Positions 1 to 14,345 of a stretch of DNA of 64,000 nucleotides are shown one piece after another; the first letter of the stretch is position 1; the number at the start of each line of letters is the position of its first letter. Below the pieces are notes generated by a model. That model saw only the letters and a list, made by a program, of their open reading frames with translations, was not told where the DNA came from and did no database searches. Position numbers and translations under genes: made by a program. The DNA is from Anas platyrhynchos (lineage: Eukaryota > Chordata > Aves > Anseriformes > Anatidae): positions 1,149,001 through 1,213,000 of the forward strand of contig NC_092607.1 in NCBI RefSeq assembly GCF_047663525.1, read 5' to 3'.

Positions 1-2814
1 AAAGCACAGGATAAATAAGGTTCATAAATTATTCACAGCTCACCAACAAAATTTAGGGCATCAAATCTTTTTAGAAATTAAATGAGAACTGCTGGCAGAG
101 TGATTCAATTTATTCCCCCTGAAGGGAGAGAAAAAATAATTTCCAATCTTCTAATAATTCTGATTTCTTTATTTTGTCAAAATTACCCTAAAAAGGAACC
201 AGTGACACATCACACTGTCACCAGTACTGGTATTAACCGTCTTGCTACAGTTCCGATGTTTCAAGGCAGATAACATAAGATTTTTTTGATTAAGTCTTTC
301 ATTTAATTAATGAATAAAAATGTCTGGTATTCCATTTTCTGTGTGAGTTACTCACATTAAATGGAATTTGGCCAATTCAAAAGCCAAATTTTTTTTGCAG
401 CTTTAGAAAACTGCTGGTAGTGAAGTAACAGTCTGCAACCCTGTCAGAAAAGCAGTCTGTGGTGTGCATCAGAACATTCTAACAAGCTGGTTTTTAAGCT
501 GTTCCTAAATCTTCCTCTGTTCAGGATCTGAATCTACCACTATTATACTATGTGAAAAGTTCCAAATTTAGGTGTTATCTTAAAACAGAGTAGGGCTTTT
601 CACCTCCAGAATCTTTTTTTTTTTCTTCTTTCAAAAGAAGAAGAGCAAGACTTTGCTCTCCCTCCTTCCAGCTAAGCTAAGGTTCTTGCTTCTTGTGCCG
701 CAATAAAAGTTATGATGTAATCCTTATTTTTCCACATATACTATCAAGGCTTTATTAAATTAAATCTTATGATTAATATGGCAGTTACAGAAAGGAAGCT
801 GCTGTCATCATACAAGGAAGCATTTCCAGAACCATTACTCTCTTCCTCCCTGCCCTGCCTTCTTTAAGCCCTTTCCTTCTTCATGCCCACACTGTTTACA
901 GAATCTGTCTTCAATAACTAGTTAAAGCCAAGAAATATCTAAAAGGGAACGAATTGTACCTGCTTCTTCAATGCCTGAAGAAGGTGCAAAGTTCTGCAAA
1001 ATCTGTGAAGTGTGAAGTATAGGAAGGTATTTGAAGCACAAAATCTGTCATGAAAATGAAACAGGCTGAAAAGGCTTTGCTATTTTGAGGCACCTCACAG
1101 GACTAGTCAGATTAGTGAGTTAGTTCTGCACAGAAGCCGTTTGATTTGTTTAGAATGTAGTAATTTCTTACCGTATTTACAGTACCCCCAAACCATGTAT
1201 CTCTTCTCTTTCTTTTAGGAGGTAAATAATGGACAGAGAAAAATGGCTTCTCCTTTCCCGTACAAACTAAGCCTGGGCCATAAAAACAAAAACAACCACA
1301 GATTTTACAAGTTTCTGAAGTTGTGTATTTTTTAATGTATTTGTTGTATCTGCACATACGGATTCAGTATTTATGTACTTGCAGACTGTTATGGTTTAAT
1401 TTGACACTTCTCATCTTTCAAGTGGAAAATTTTTAATGATGTGTAAAAGTCAAACATAAAATTGTGAACAGGATGGGTTTTTTGTTGTTTGCTTTTTTGT
1501 TGTTGTTTGTTTGTTTTTGCAATCATTTTTAAGCATGTTTCTTGAAAGAATCTTCCCTTAGTCCTACCCATACTTAAAAAGGTTTTTCTATTTGTCAGTG
1601 TTTGCTTCATTTAAACAAGCTGGTACCTCGATTTTCTAGTGCACTTCAGCACACTGAAGTCATTCTGACTTCAAAAATTAATTTACCTGCCTGTCTATTT
1701 CATGAGTAATTAGTTACCAACTACTTTTATTAAGAAGCAAAACAAAACAAAACAAAATGTAATGTGTGCAATGAAGTGACCTGGATTGTTTTCTGATAGA
1801 TAATCTATGCAAGTAGATTGAGGACAGTATCTACCCTAGACCTCCACTGTAGAAGAGCAAACTTGGCTAAGATACAGGCCTGTGGCACCAGGTTTCATAT
1901 TGGTCTATGCAGATTATGAGGTATTTTATCCTACAGAAATAAATTACTGTTCTAAATCTTCAGAGTACAGAAGAACAGATTGGAGTGCAGTTTTGTTACA
2001 TTCAACAATAAGCAGCCCCATATCATTTTAGAGCATCTAACAAGTTTTTCCACCCTCAGCCTTTGACAAAGATTTCATTTTACAGACTTTTTACCTGTTG
2101 AAATCTTTTGGATACAGAACCAATGACTTGATTGATTCTTCTACTGATTTCTTGTGTAAGTTCATCCTTTGTATAACAGGAATAAAAAAAGATGAAGCAC
2201 ATAAGAATTCAGCCTCACCTTCACAACCAAAGTAGATTGTTTGCTGACTCTCAATGTCCAATATGGACTGTGTGGATATTTGCCAGGCTAGACTTAAACA
2301 GCAGAATATGAAACGTCATAAACTCATATTCTGTTTCAATTTTTCCTCTTCTCAAAAGACTGACAGCAGAAGGTGGTCAAAATAATGGTATTTAACATGA
2401 TCAAATGATTGCATCTGAACTTCCCAGCTAACCTTCTAAAGGGGCTAGTGCAATCTTTGGTTTGGGGCAGAATACAGAAAAAATAAATAAATTTTATTGA
2501 AAATTATCAGTGCACTTATGCTGCAGTCACTAACCTTTCAGATAACTGAAAACCCTTTCCAAATTGTGGAAACTACGTTAAAATACTTGAAGTCTTCACG
2601 GATTCTTGCCTGCTAGCTGTCTTAATCTCTGCTAATACAACTGTATACTTCTACACTACTAGCCCTGCTATGGAATGTGACAAATTAGTATTTTAATTTG
2701 GGACAGTCACAATAGCAGCTTCCACTGGCTATATGTATATTTGGTAATCATCATTTTCAACTCAGATAACAACAACTGGAAAAAGAGTCAACCGCTCTGA
2801 GCAACCATATATTC
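1..2814. other. Gene-free AT-rich intergenic stretch
   Basis: No supportable coding exon, RNA gene or recognisable transposon. Open frames here are short (81 aa or less), low in complexity and lack family resemblance. T- and A-rich runs occur near 610-625 and 1475-1520. It appears to be distal upstream intergenic DNA of RIOK2. Confidence 0.6.
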
Positions 2815-2930
2815 ATGATATGTCCATCCCTGGAGATATTAAAACTTGACTGGACAATTCACTTAACAAGCCAATCTAAACTGATCTGGCTTTGAATATG
2901 ACAGTTAACAAGATGTCTTTCAGAGACCAA
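2815..2930 (+). repeat. Old CR1 LINE 3'-end fragment
   Basis: The text runs from a 'catccctggagatatt' motif through 'gactggaca' to a degenerate 'ctggctttgaa'. This order is typical of the CR1 3' untranslated region. It is heavily diverged and lacks a clear ATTCTATGA-type tail. Family assignment is by recognition, not alignment. Confidence 0.5.
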
Positions 2931-5159
2931 ATTATATACTTCTGATTTCTGTTTTGTACAAGTCCAAGCAAACATTCCCAGCAAAGACATAATTTTTTCC
3001 ACTTACAGGTTTGGTACTATGGAAATGGACTGTAGGAGCACACATATTGATGTGATGGAAATATAGAAGTTCCTGTATTGTGCCTTGAATTGGTGTTACA
3101 GCAAGACCACAGGGACAGACTCTGAAGAGTTGAAGACTTCTAACAGTATTTAAAGGCAGTTCTCAGTGCTTTTGTATTCTAACATATGATGTTTGGATAG
3201 ATATTATTTCCTCTCTTCATTTTCAAAATGCATCATTTTTCTCTACTCCTGCACAGAATTTGATACAACATGGATTTTAAGATATTTTATCTGCTGTATC
3301 CCAAACAAAAATTAATTTATTCTTTTCCATGGGTAGAGAAGGAAGGAGATGACACTGGCCTAAAGCACTTGACTTTGCCCCGCATCATGTAATATTTCAA
3401 AATGATGCAATAGGAATTTTCTTCAGATGGAATCATTCTGTCATCAATGGTCTTAGCCTCAGATGTATCATAGCATCTATCTTCAGTTCTCAAAAATGTC
3501 CATGTAATCTCAATGGAACAATGATCCTTGAATCACAGAATAGCAGGTGAGACTGGATACAAAAGGGCCTTTCAGCTTGTGCTCACCAAAAATGTTATGA
3601 CTATATTTCACAAAGCCATCTTCATCACTTCTTTCCTATTATGTCCATCTCTAGCCTCTACCACGCCCACAACTCTTCCTCTTACTACCACAAACTCCGT
3701 TTTGAAGCCAGCCTATTCTATCTGATCACAACTGATAAGCACTGGCTGTTGATACTTGTCTCAGCTCAGCACAATGAGAAGCCAATGACAAGATAAAAAC
3801 AGATCTGTTCGAGAAGCAACTCAGATGATCTTCCAGTGGTACAAACTACAACTAAATATACACTCTTCCTTCAGCTGGAAAGACAAAATATATGAGCCAA
3901 CCCTTGGCAATCATAAACATGAGCTTTGAACTCGGCAACCAACACTACCCTATTAGCTTGCATATCAAACACATTTCCAGGGGTTCATAGACAGAGATCA
4001 GAAAGCCAGTCTAATAAATATAGTTCTTGCCTTTGAAGTTGGAAGTGTTGAGGCCTACTTTGATTTATTTTTGCTAACAGAAACTGCACACGTAGTTGAA
4101 AGGAAATAGTTAAAAAAAAAAAAATCAAAACAACAACAACAAAAAAAACCTGCTGAACTGCTGCTGGAAAGAAAACAGAAGATTACATGTATATGATTGA
4201 TTACTAGCCAGCTACAGTACATTGCAGAGCAGCCATAACAATTGTAAAACAAAATAAAATCAAGTGCTACACATGCATAAAAAAAAAAAAAAAAGAACAG
4301 ACACTGTCAGAAAATAGAAGTGATGGGCATCAAGGGTTCACTTATTCCTTGATGTTACAAGTGATACTGATGCACAGCATCTGGAGCATGCGCTGCCAAG
4401 TTCCTGCTATAGTTTGAGTAGAGAAGATGAAGGTTCCCCTCAGCTGCATTCACTTCCAAAAATGTATTTATATATCTCTCAAAACACTACGGAAAAATAG
4501 AGCCAATTATTCTGAAACAGAAAGGCCATGTCCTGGCTCAGTACCCATACAAACATAATGGATTATCCAGTTGATTTTAAAAGGGCTTTAAAATTTATGC
4601 CGCTGTTCTCCCTCTATTTTCTACAAAATTTTCTCTGCAAAGGTTTGCACTCAGCTTCAGGGTGGATATAAAATTCACACCACCTTATCTCCTTCCCTCA
4701 GCTACATCTGAAGCTGTGCTTAAAACCATAAATAACCCCATCAAGATGGCTATTTTACTGCAAGCTTTCAAACCTTCATACACATTTTAGAAAACACGGA
4801 CAACCTGTGTATTGATTACTGTTTTGAGGTTCCATTTTGCATGGACCTAGCCAATTTTTTGGAAGGGTCCGCAAACCAGCTGCCCAGGTATACAGAAAAA
4901 AATCTGCATGGAAAATTCTTTGTACACTGTCCTCCCAGTTTCCTGCATTATCTGCTCCCTTGTGACACTGACATAATACCTACATGCTGTTGCTTCTTTA
5001 CTTTCTGTTCAGCATCACGTGTTCTCTATCTACTGACTGTCACTGTAAATGAAGCAAGTTATATATTTTTGAATGACACACTAATTTTCAGAGCAAAACA
5101 GTCAAACTTAGGGACAAGGCTGGTGCAGACCAAAAGTAATATTCCCCCTCTGCTGTACA
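2931..5159. other. Gene-free intergenic stretch
   Basis: No coding feature is supportable. Contains A-rich tracts at 4112-4150 and 4280-4294. A weak CR1-tail-like piece sits near 3528-3580 ('aatcacagaatag' followed by 'gggcctttca'), too degenerate to call separately. Confidence 0.5.
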
Positions 5160-5347
5160 GGTGACAGAGCACTGGCACAGGTTGTCCTGAGAGATTGTGG
5201 GGTCTCCTTCCTTGGAGATCTTCAAAAGCTGACTGGGCATGGTCCTGGGCAGCCTGCTGTGGCCGGCACTGCTTGAACAGCAGGTTGGACAAGATGACTG
5301 CTAGAGGTCACTTCCAAACTAAAATAGTCTGCAACTCTATGAGATGT
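5160..5347 (+). repeat. CR1 LINE 3'-UTR fragment
   Basis: Shows the ordered CR1 3'-UTR signatures: 'gagcactggcacaggttg', 'ccttggagatcttcaaaa', 'gactgggcatggtcctgggc', 'acagcaggttggacaagatga', then a degraded 'aactctatgagatg' tail. It is 5'-truncated, as is usual for CR1, and sense with respect to RIOK2. Confidence 0.75.
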
Positions 5348-7715
5348 GAGATAAAGTAGAGAAGAAAAAAATAAGTCCAATTTGGCAGGAATTTTGGATA
5401 ATCTTCTATTTGTCAGAGAGATCAAAGTAACTCTTTACTATAAGTGATCAACTGTGCACTAAGGCAACAGACAATAGCTTGTAGGTGTTGGCTTTGTAGG
5501 TGTTTTTGTGGCTTTCTCCTATCACTGTCTATGACCAGAATAAGCATTTGCATGACTATATGAAAGAGGATTTTTTTGGTTTTCATCTTCATCATTAAGA
5601 AAGAAACCACTAACAATTTACAGAGATCACAGACAAAGGAACTAAATGACAGATGGTTCTGATTTTTAAGCGGCACAAAGTACCCCAAAACATTGGAAAG
5701 TAGAATTTACAAAAGGCCTGGCTGCCTAAACTAATGCTGAAATTGGTAAATTTCAGTCCCACAACTGATCATTCACCTGTGATACTACACATAGCTTTAC
5801 AAGCAGCACCTGCTTCAGGTACAGTTTCAAAGAAGCACATTTCAAAAGTTTAATATCCTTTACTCAGGATTCATTTTGCACTGTTATAATTAATTGTGTG
5901 TGACCTGTACATAAGCTTAAAAGGTTCTAAGACATATTATCGACAGCTATGGCAGGCACAGAAGATTTTGAATATTGAACATTAGAAACTATTTTCTCCT
6001 TACATTTACACCTAAATTTAGCAGATTTGTTTTAAAGAAAAAGTTTAAGTACATGCCTATTTGTTGAGAAGCCTAGATTACAATTTTTTTCTTTTCCAAT
6101 CTTCTGTTGCAGAGGTGGAACTAAGCGGTTGGTTGCTTCCAACCTTACTGAACTGATTCCATCTGTTTACAAAGAAAACAGCTTGACTTTTTTCCTCCTG
6201 GATGAAAAACAAGATTTTGTTTATAGCAGGATGGCATAAACCATCTGCAAGGCTCCTTCAGATCAGTGAGAGTGATTTAACTTCCGTTCAGTACAGCTGT
6301 AGATCTTGTACAAACTTAAAGCTGCTTTCATTTATAATTCATAAAGGATTGACCCCAGTTTTCCAGATGGATGTATATGCTGAAAAAATGTGTCACAGTC
6401 TTCAAAGGCTGTGATTTTGCCATAGCACACACTCGTTCAAGTTATGGCCTATTTTATGCTACTACCAGTTCAAAATAATTTAAATAGCTCTGACTAATTT
6501 AAACAAAGCAACAATAACATAGGCAAAAAAAAAAGCCCTCTCAGATGCCATTAGTATTTATGTAAGGTATCCTTCAGCTAGTGTATGTATTTTGATAAAT
6601 AGATTCTTCATTTAGTTAAAAGAAATATTAGGGTACCCCAGTAAAACAAACCAAAAGTGAAACCATGAATTTGCAAAGTTGCTTTAGAATTTGACATTTC
6701 TGCTATTGGATTTCAAAACATATGTGGTATTTGACAACAATAAAACAAAATTAAAAGACCTTATAGTATACTGGGAATTACGCACTTATGATTGTATATA
6801 TTCTAGAAAACAGCTTTATTTGTTGTTTTCATAACTACATACATTTATAAAACAACAGCAGAGAATCAGGAGGTAAGTACTGATATAAATATTTAGGTGT
6901 ATCTCTTTAAATAAAAAGCAATTAGCCTTGATAATAATTTTGTTCTTCTGTCATATGTGAAATGTTGACTAAGATAATGGATGTCATTCCCATATGAATC
7001 ATTATACTTACATATTTACAGAGGAGAAAGTTTCTTTGTTTTAGAGATAAAAACACTAAATTGTGATCCTACTTGCTTAGTCTTTGCATTGAATTTAATC
7101 GGAAAATTTTGTCTGACAATTCCAGATATTTAATACACATACAGCTGAGGAGCAAAAAAGTAAATAAACAAACAAACAAAAATCTGTAAGATCACTAGAA
7201 CTACTAGTATAATACACAAAACAAAAAGTTTAAATATAGTTTTAGGATGAACAAGTAGATGTTTTAAATGAGTACATTTGGATGTCGGCATTCACACTGA
7301 TCAGTTTAAAATGGCTTCTGTCAGAGAGGTAGAGATAATTGAGCTTTCTTTAGCTGGCAATCTTGAATCTGAGTATTAGTCACTTTTTCATTTCCAAAGT
7401 CATTCTTAGGGAGAAAAAAAAAAATGTTTTTTTTTTTTATTTATATATTCAGCTGTTCGAGACATTTATGCATTAATATAGAAATTAATGCATTAATATG
7501 GAAAAAGCATTATGTTTCAGACTGAATATGTGTATGGAGAAAAAGCAATAGGAAGTTTTTATGATTAGAATAATCAGCTACAATGAAAATAAAATCTGTA
7601 ACTAAAAGAAACCAGCAGAAATCTTTGAAAATTGCTACGTAAACTGGTCTGGATGGATAAGTCTGTATGCACAATTAGCAAGAGGGCAAAGTTCTGATAT
7701 GGACATTTACTGACT
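5348..7715. other. Gene-free AT-rich intergenic stretch
   Basis: No coding exon, RNA gene or clear transposon seen. Short A-rich runs only. A CR1-tail-like 'ttccaacctta' near 6135 is too short to call. Confidence 0.5.
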
Positions 7716-7761
7716 TAGAATCATAGAATCATAGAATATCTTGAGTTGGAAGGGACCCACT
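7716..7761 (-). repeat. CR1 3'-tail fragment, minus orientation
   Basis: Begins with two copies of 'agaatcat' and continues 'agaatatcttgagttgga agggaccca', the reverse complement of the CR1 3' terminus. Only the last ~45 bp of the element is recognisable. Confidence 0.7.
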
Positions 7762-10700
7762 TGCTTCATGGAAACGCTTCTTCTGAAGAAGAAGCCAGCA
7801 TACTCTCTTGTGTTAGAAAGGGCCAACTGCAGTGTGCTGTTTGACACCTATAGCAGTAACACTTTGGTATAAACATAAGCCATCAAGCCAATAGCAACAA
7901 AAAAAGTTAAATAAAAATTCACAGGAGATAGTATATGCAACCAGTGCTTTGATGTGAATTTTTAGTTTTAAGGCCACAGTAGCTGATAAAATGTTAACAA
8001 CAGAGCTATATGATACAGCTTGTAGAGTAACCTGGATAGGAATAATCATATTTTATGACACCTCTCCATCCCCACTACCTCTGGAATATTGGGTAATCCA
8101 GAAAGTATTAAGAGACCCATTTGAATTTCCTCTCTGTCACAGTGAAAATCACAAGGTACTAATAAATATTATATCACAGCCACCCACTATAAGTGTTACT
8201 ATAACCCAAGGCACTGTATGTCCTTCTCTACTAGCACCATAAATAACTGATTATGACACTCTAGGGAAGGTGGGTGGTTATTTTCAGTTATAAGCAGGAT
8301 CCATGTTCAAAGAACAGATTACAGATAATTATGTGTGCATTTATCTCTATTAATTATTCATTAATAATTATGCATGTTTATGTCTCCTGTCAGCTCAGCC
8401 AGCAAATCACTGTTTTGAAGACAGTCTCATCATAAGACAGCTGGAAGCAAAATGAAGGCTTACACTCCATCTTTCAATAAACAGACACTATGCATTTTGT
8501 AGAACCTAGATATCTTCTAAATCAAAGTGTGTTCTACCTTACTAAAGTTTCACCTTCACCTTGTAAAATGCAAAAAGCTGAAACAGGAATACGACCAAAA
8601 ACTTATATGCTTTCCTGATATTTAAAAAATAAAACATCAACATACATGTATATGCAAAATAATAACTACCAAACAAACAAACAAAAACACTTATTATGAA
8701 TATTTGAAAGGGTCAAGCCAAAGAATTACTAGAACTTGACAAAACAGTAACAGTCCACAGTCACTTTACTGCAGAGTACTGAATTTCTTTTTAGATATCA
8801 CTAAAAAGGAATGAAAAGGAATGAAGGGTACATCTGTCTTTTTTCCTGTTGGAAAGAACAGAATTTTTTTTGAGCCATAATTACTAGAAATGAGCAACAA
8901 AAAGGGAACAGGTCCTTCATATCACTCCCGCAGTCATCTATGCCACAGAACCACAAGTTCCAAGTCTGTGCTTACCAGCAGTAGCTGTAATGATAATCAG
9001 CCTCAGAATATTGCTGTGTCAGGACAGAACTGAAAATACAATGATTCAGCAAATCATGAAAAAGTTCACTGCTCTGTCAAGAGAATGTCACAAGATTTCA
9101 CTGTTACATACTTTCCCATCTACTTCAATTATAATGTACATTTTAAAAATAATCTAGTTTATATTAATTAATACTAATTAAATATAAACACTTTACCAAA
9201 TCAGAGCTATTGCTAGATAAATTTATTACATAAAATAAAGTGTAGGCACTTTGTAGGTACTGAAATCTCTAAATCTTGTTAACAGTATGCACTGAGCATG
9301 TATGGTGAATGTGTAACAGGAAACTCTGTACCACAGCATGCCAGAAGATGAAGCATCTTATCTGCACAGTCCCTTCTCAGGACACTTCCCCAGCTGGCTC
9401 CAAAGGCAGAGTTGCTCATGGAACTGCCACCTAGGCTGGCCATGACAAGGTGCATGTGGAAAGATAATTGGGAAGTCCCAACATGCTAGTCTTGTGATTT
9501 CACCACTGAATTAGACAGTGAGAATCTGCTCTACAATTGTGCACTTCAAGCTTTATCTTTTAAAACTAATCTGAATGAGGTAGGCTTTTGTTTTTATATT
9601 ACCCCATCAGCTGAAAAGAGTTTGATTCTATCATGCTGTCCTAACTTGGAAAACCTTACCTCTGCAGTCATTTACACAGAATAAGCAGATTCACTCTGCA
9701 CAGACATCAACTGACATGATAGTTCAATCTCATTTCTCAACTTTTTTTTGCTGGAAACAGTCTCTTTGTACTGTTGAAGAAAATTCCCCTGGAATATACT
9801 ACTCAATTTTATTCAAATGTACTGTTACTTTTCAAGCATTTCCAGATAAACATACCTTCATTTTAAAAACAGCAACATAGTAACACAGAACACACAAAAG
9901 AGGAAGCCGGTGCGTAAAGGACATATGCCTTCAGTTATAAACCGAAATGATAAAGTTATGGGAAAAAAAAATCCAACTTGCAATGCTCTCTTCTTTACTC
10001 CACACCAATACATGTATAACTAATTAAAAGGGAAATTTATTATTTCTGTAGCTTCATTTCTTCTACTCTGTTACCACAGAATTTTGTTTTACTTCTGTTA
10101 TTAACAAAAATGCTTAAGAATAGCAGTATTTATTATACAAATACTGTTGCTTAGTGCGTTTTCTAATACATTTACGTTAATTAGGAAGAATTTATGCTTG
10201 CACAGAAAATTCAATATATCTTTCCCTGTTGCATTTTGTGTCTCTTAATATCTCTTAGTTTTCCTCCTCCTTTTTCTTCATTTCCAGGAAGTTTCTTGAT
10301 CTTTGATTTAAAGTCAAAATCTTAAAAGTTTTGGCTCTCCTCATCAAATCATCATCATCATCTAGAAGAAACTGAGAACCATAGCTTGCTTTAGTTTTTT
10401 GAAAACATTTTGGGGAAGGAATGGAATAACAATCATTAAATATTTGTAGTCATCAATATAAAAATAAGCTTTGTTTCTGCTTCATTTCTCTCAGTCATTC
10501 TTCACGAATCTTCACCCATCACCACCACAACTAATACTTCATACTAACAGCATCTGCTTAGCATATTCTTTTCTATAAACTTCTTGTGGAAAGCTTTACC
10601 TGAACCTTGTTATGTAACTTAACATCAACTTTTCCTCACAAGTCCATTTAATGACATTATTACTTGCAGTCTTGGAAGCAGAAGGCAATCTAATCCTTGT

Positions 10701-12120
10701 CTTTCGGTTCTACTCAGTATTTTCCCCAGTGAACAACTAGTCTGAGTACAACGATTTACAAATACTGAGCTAGTGTCTTCCTACACCTCCCAATTTGTCT
10801 CAGAAACTATCCTTTCTGAAGGTCTTATTGCCTGGCATAGGACGCTGGTGCAATTGCTAGGCCATCCCTTGTGAAAGCAGTAACTAATGCTCTTCTTTTA
10901 AGAAACGCAGCATTCCTCTGAGTTAATAAATACAACTTACCTTGCCTGAAATTCCCTTCTTTTAACTATTCTTGCCATCTTCTCCCAAGTCTGTAAAGCA
11001 ACAGAGGCCATAAGTGAAGGAAGAAGAGGATAAAACATGGATGGAAACACAAATGGCAGTCACACACTGTGCAAGCAGAGATGCACTTTTCACACTGTGG
11101 GAGGCCTCAGTAGCTGTTCAAACAGCAGGGTCTGAGTAAATCTCAGCTAGTCTGCCATGAAGAGAGTTATTACTCCCATTTCCAGGGAATTATAGGCTAC
11201 CTGGTATAAGAGACTAAGAAGCAAAAGAGGATGATGTCTCGAACTCTCAGCAGAAAAGGTTGTAGCCACATTTTAAATTGGCTTAGAAAAGAGCATCCTG
11301 CAAAAGCAGGAGAGCACTGTTCCAGGGCCAGCCTCCTGGAAACCATCTGAGACATCTCTGCAGCTGTGGTCCTGGCAGTGGGCAGAAGGGAAGGCCTTAG
11401 CAACACCTTTCTCCAAAGACCTTTCTAAAAGGTTCTGCACATGCAAAGTAATGGCTACTGGCTTATTAATGTGGTTATAGCTTGTTTTGTGATTACCTGA
11501 AATACATGAATACGGATATGCATGAGATTTTATGCCAGACCTCCACAAATCCACAAGTGAGTTCACTGTGAACTTCTACAGAAGAATTTTTTTTCTTCTA
11601 ATAGAGAAAATAGTTTACTAAAAATAAATTTAACTGGAAAATACATTACACTTCTGAAGATCTAGCATGTTGGAACTTTGGATTTCCTGTCAAATGTCAT
11701 TGAAGCACGAAACAGTAAGATTTGAATCCTGTTTTAATTGAAAATATTGCTACAATTTCAACCAGGAAACTGCTAACAAAGCTTTCATAATAAAGATTTT
11801 AAAACAAAATTGTTTGTTTCTAAACTCTACACATGCACTCAGTTTTATTTTGACTGAAAATGTAATTATATTCTTAAAGGCAAGAATTATATTCTCTTAA
11901 AACTGAGACTACTGCTGAATTATGCCAGTTATACAGCCATTTCAAATTCATATTGAGCTTTTTTTTTAAGAGAAAATAAATACTTCCAAACAATCCTTTG
12001 CTTCAGAAAATATAAGCATCCTTTCATGATAAATTTGTGTGTGTGTGCATGTACAAACACGTATCTGCATGAAAAAATAATTCTTCCCACAGTACTTGTC
12101 TTCAAGAATCTCACTGATCA

Positions 12121-12150
12121 ATCCCTTATTCTATCATCCCTTATTCTATC
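12121..12150. repeat. Perfect 15-bp tandem duplication
   Basis: The 15-mer atcccttattctatc occurs twice, directly adjoining, with no mismatches. Confidence 0.85.
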
Positions 12151-13003
12151 ATGGCAGCAACTAGGAATTAGTTTTATGCCTTGCAGTAGATGGCACCTTT
12201 TGTGTTAATCATGCTACAAAGCTTAAATTTTATAGCTAATAACTAAAATTCAACAATGTGAGCGATATGCTAAGGGCCACTTCAAACTTCAGAATAGCAA
12301 ATCTATTTTCTGCTCATGGTTAAGTGTATTTACATTTCTGGAGGCCTGAATAAAGAGGTCCTATTTACACAAAGGGTCAGCCATTCTTGAATTCTGCATA
12401 TTGAATGGCATATTTTCTTTTGTCACTCATGGTATGGGTACAGGACAAACAACTCAAGTTCAGGATTTCTACAGATATTCTTTACTTTTTGCAATGTGGA
12501 GGTGTGTCATTTCTCTGTTGTTAATGTTTTTAATTCAACAACCTTCTTAGCAAAGAGGGAGTTGTTACATAAAATACAAGGACAGCAGTAACATGAAACT
12601 ACTTAAATTTAAAACTGAATTATGTTGTGATATTATTGCACACAGACATGAATTCAAGCAAGAAAATGAAACATTTAATAAAGCAAGATGAATAAAAAAT
12701 AAAAATAAAAATAAAAATAACATTTGCAACTTGTCATGACCACACTTCCTCTCAAATCACTTTTGAAACCTGTTTTCATAACTTAACCAAGACTCTAATC
12801 TTGACTTCCAAAGCTTGAAGTCATTTTAAAAAATAACCAACAAATCAAACAATGAACAAACAATTCACAAGAATCAACTCACTTAGTTTGCTACACTGTC
12901 CTGGGTTCAAATGATATGACTGAGTTTGGGGAATTACACATCCAATATTGGTATACTACAATTTGAACTTTTGAATTTTTTGAATTTTTGATTTTTTTTC
13001 GTT

Positions 13004-13025
13004 TATTATTATTATTATTATTATT
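13004..13025. repeat. (ATT)n microsatellite
   Basis: About seven perfect ATT units, immediately after a T-rich 'gaatttttgaattttt' stretch. Confidence 0.9.
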
Positions 13026-14277
13026 CCTATGGCTTCACAAAGATGGAAACAATTTTGTTTCAAGGGAAAAAAAAAAGTTTTTCTAGTTAGAAAACATTCT
13101 GGTTTAGGCCACTTACTTATTCACATTACACTAAAAGAGACCTCAGCATTTCACATGCTTCATTTCTCAGCACTATGACAGGAAAAGCTGTATCTCTAGA
13201 TAGTCCTGACAATGATATTTCTAGAATTCTGGTAGGAAAAACTCTAAAAACTCATGGACACATGTAGCCCATTCCTGTATGATTCCATTACTTTTATATA
13301 TATATATTTTTTTCTCCTGAAGTGTTGTCTGAAGTTCTTTCTTTCAGTTTATATCTGTTACATATCTTAAAATACATTGCCCAAATCTGAAATGGACACC
13401 TTTCTCTGTGTAGCAGACTTTTTTATGGTCAAATATCTATGTTTCTAAATATTCAGAGTTTTTCTAAACTTCTTGGACTAAGCAGCTGCAATTCATTCAC
13501 TTGTACCTAGCAGATAAAGATTTCTAGATCTCTGATCATGTTCATTTGTAGCTTTTGAGACACTGGGGATCAACTATCTGGGGGCTTGGCCAGAGTAATT
13601 CAGTTAAAATTCAAAGCTGAACTTTGAAAAAAAGCAATGCTGAGCACTTCCATTACCAGGGCTATAGCCCTGTTCATTCATCAGAGAAACAAATTTGCTA
13701 AACATTCCTTCTCTCAGTTAGTTTTTTTCTCTAGTTAGTTTGTTATTAAGCAGATAAATAAACAAATCTAATTCTTGTATATTATTCTAGCACTGGCAAT
13801 TAAATAATTTCTTTCACATTTTTGTGTTTTGTGTTTTTTTTTTTTTGGTTGTTGTTGTTGCTGTTCTCAAAATCATGTTATTTTAAGTACATTCCATTTG
13901 TTCTATTTTTCCTGTTTTTGTCACTTTGTTGACTTCTTGATTAGACAAGTCTGTCGCTAAAAATGAAGTTCTCAAGCCATCCACCTTTCTTGTTCTTGCT
14001 GTACAAAAGTTGACCTACAGTCTGCAGTATCTAATGTTTTATTTTCTACTTTCTAGTTAGGGATTAAATTCTAGACCTCCTGCTCTTAAATTTTCTCTGA
14101 ACAGAATGATCCCTCTGGCGTTATTCTCATACAGCACATTTCTGAGTTCCTTGAAATCACCTGTAACCCCTGATGACTCTCATGGAAAAGCATGTTTATG
14201 TGTTAAAATATGTATGCTCAGAGACAGCTAGATAAAGAAGCCCACTTTATCGTGCAACCTTAAATCTGTGTGTGTGT

Positions 14278-14345
14278 GTGGTGGTTCTACTGTGCTAGGC
14301 AGCCAAACACCACAACCACTCTCTCACCCCACCCCCCCAATACAG
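14278..14345 (+). mobile_element. Diverged avian ERV LTR 5'-end remnant
   Basis: 'gtggtggttctactgtgctaggcagcc aaacaccacaaccactctctc' followed by a C-rich stretch parallels the first ~65 bp of the LTR fragment at 61868: GTGGTTTAACC..GGCAGCTAAGCACCAC..CTCAC..CCC. The rest of the LTR is absent or unrecognisable. Assignment to this LTR family is by resemblance to the better copy in the same window. Confidence 0.4.

Larger units (their letters stand above)
7762..14277. other. Gene-free AT-rich intergenic stretch
   Basis: No supportable gene. Holds simple-sequence tracts: an (AAAAT)n-like run at 12691-12720 and (ATT)n at 13004-13025. A perfect 15-bp duplication lies at 12121-12150. Somewhat GC-richer patches at 9340-9470 and 11280-11410 may be very old repeats, but I cannot name them. 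Confidence 0.55.
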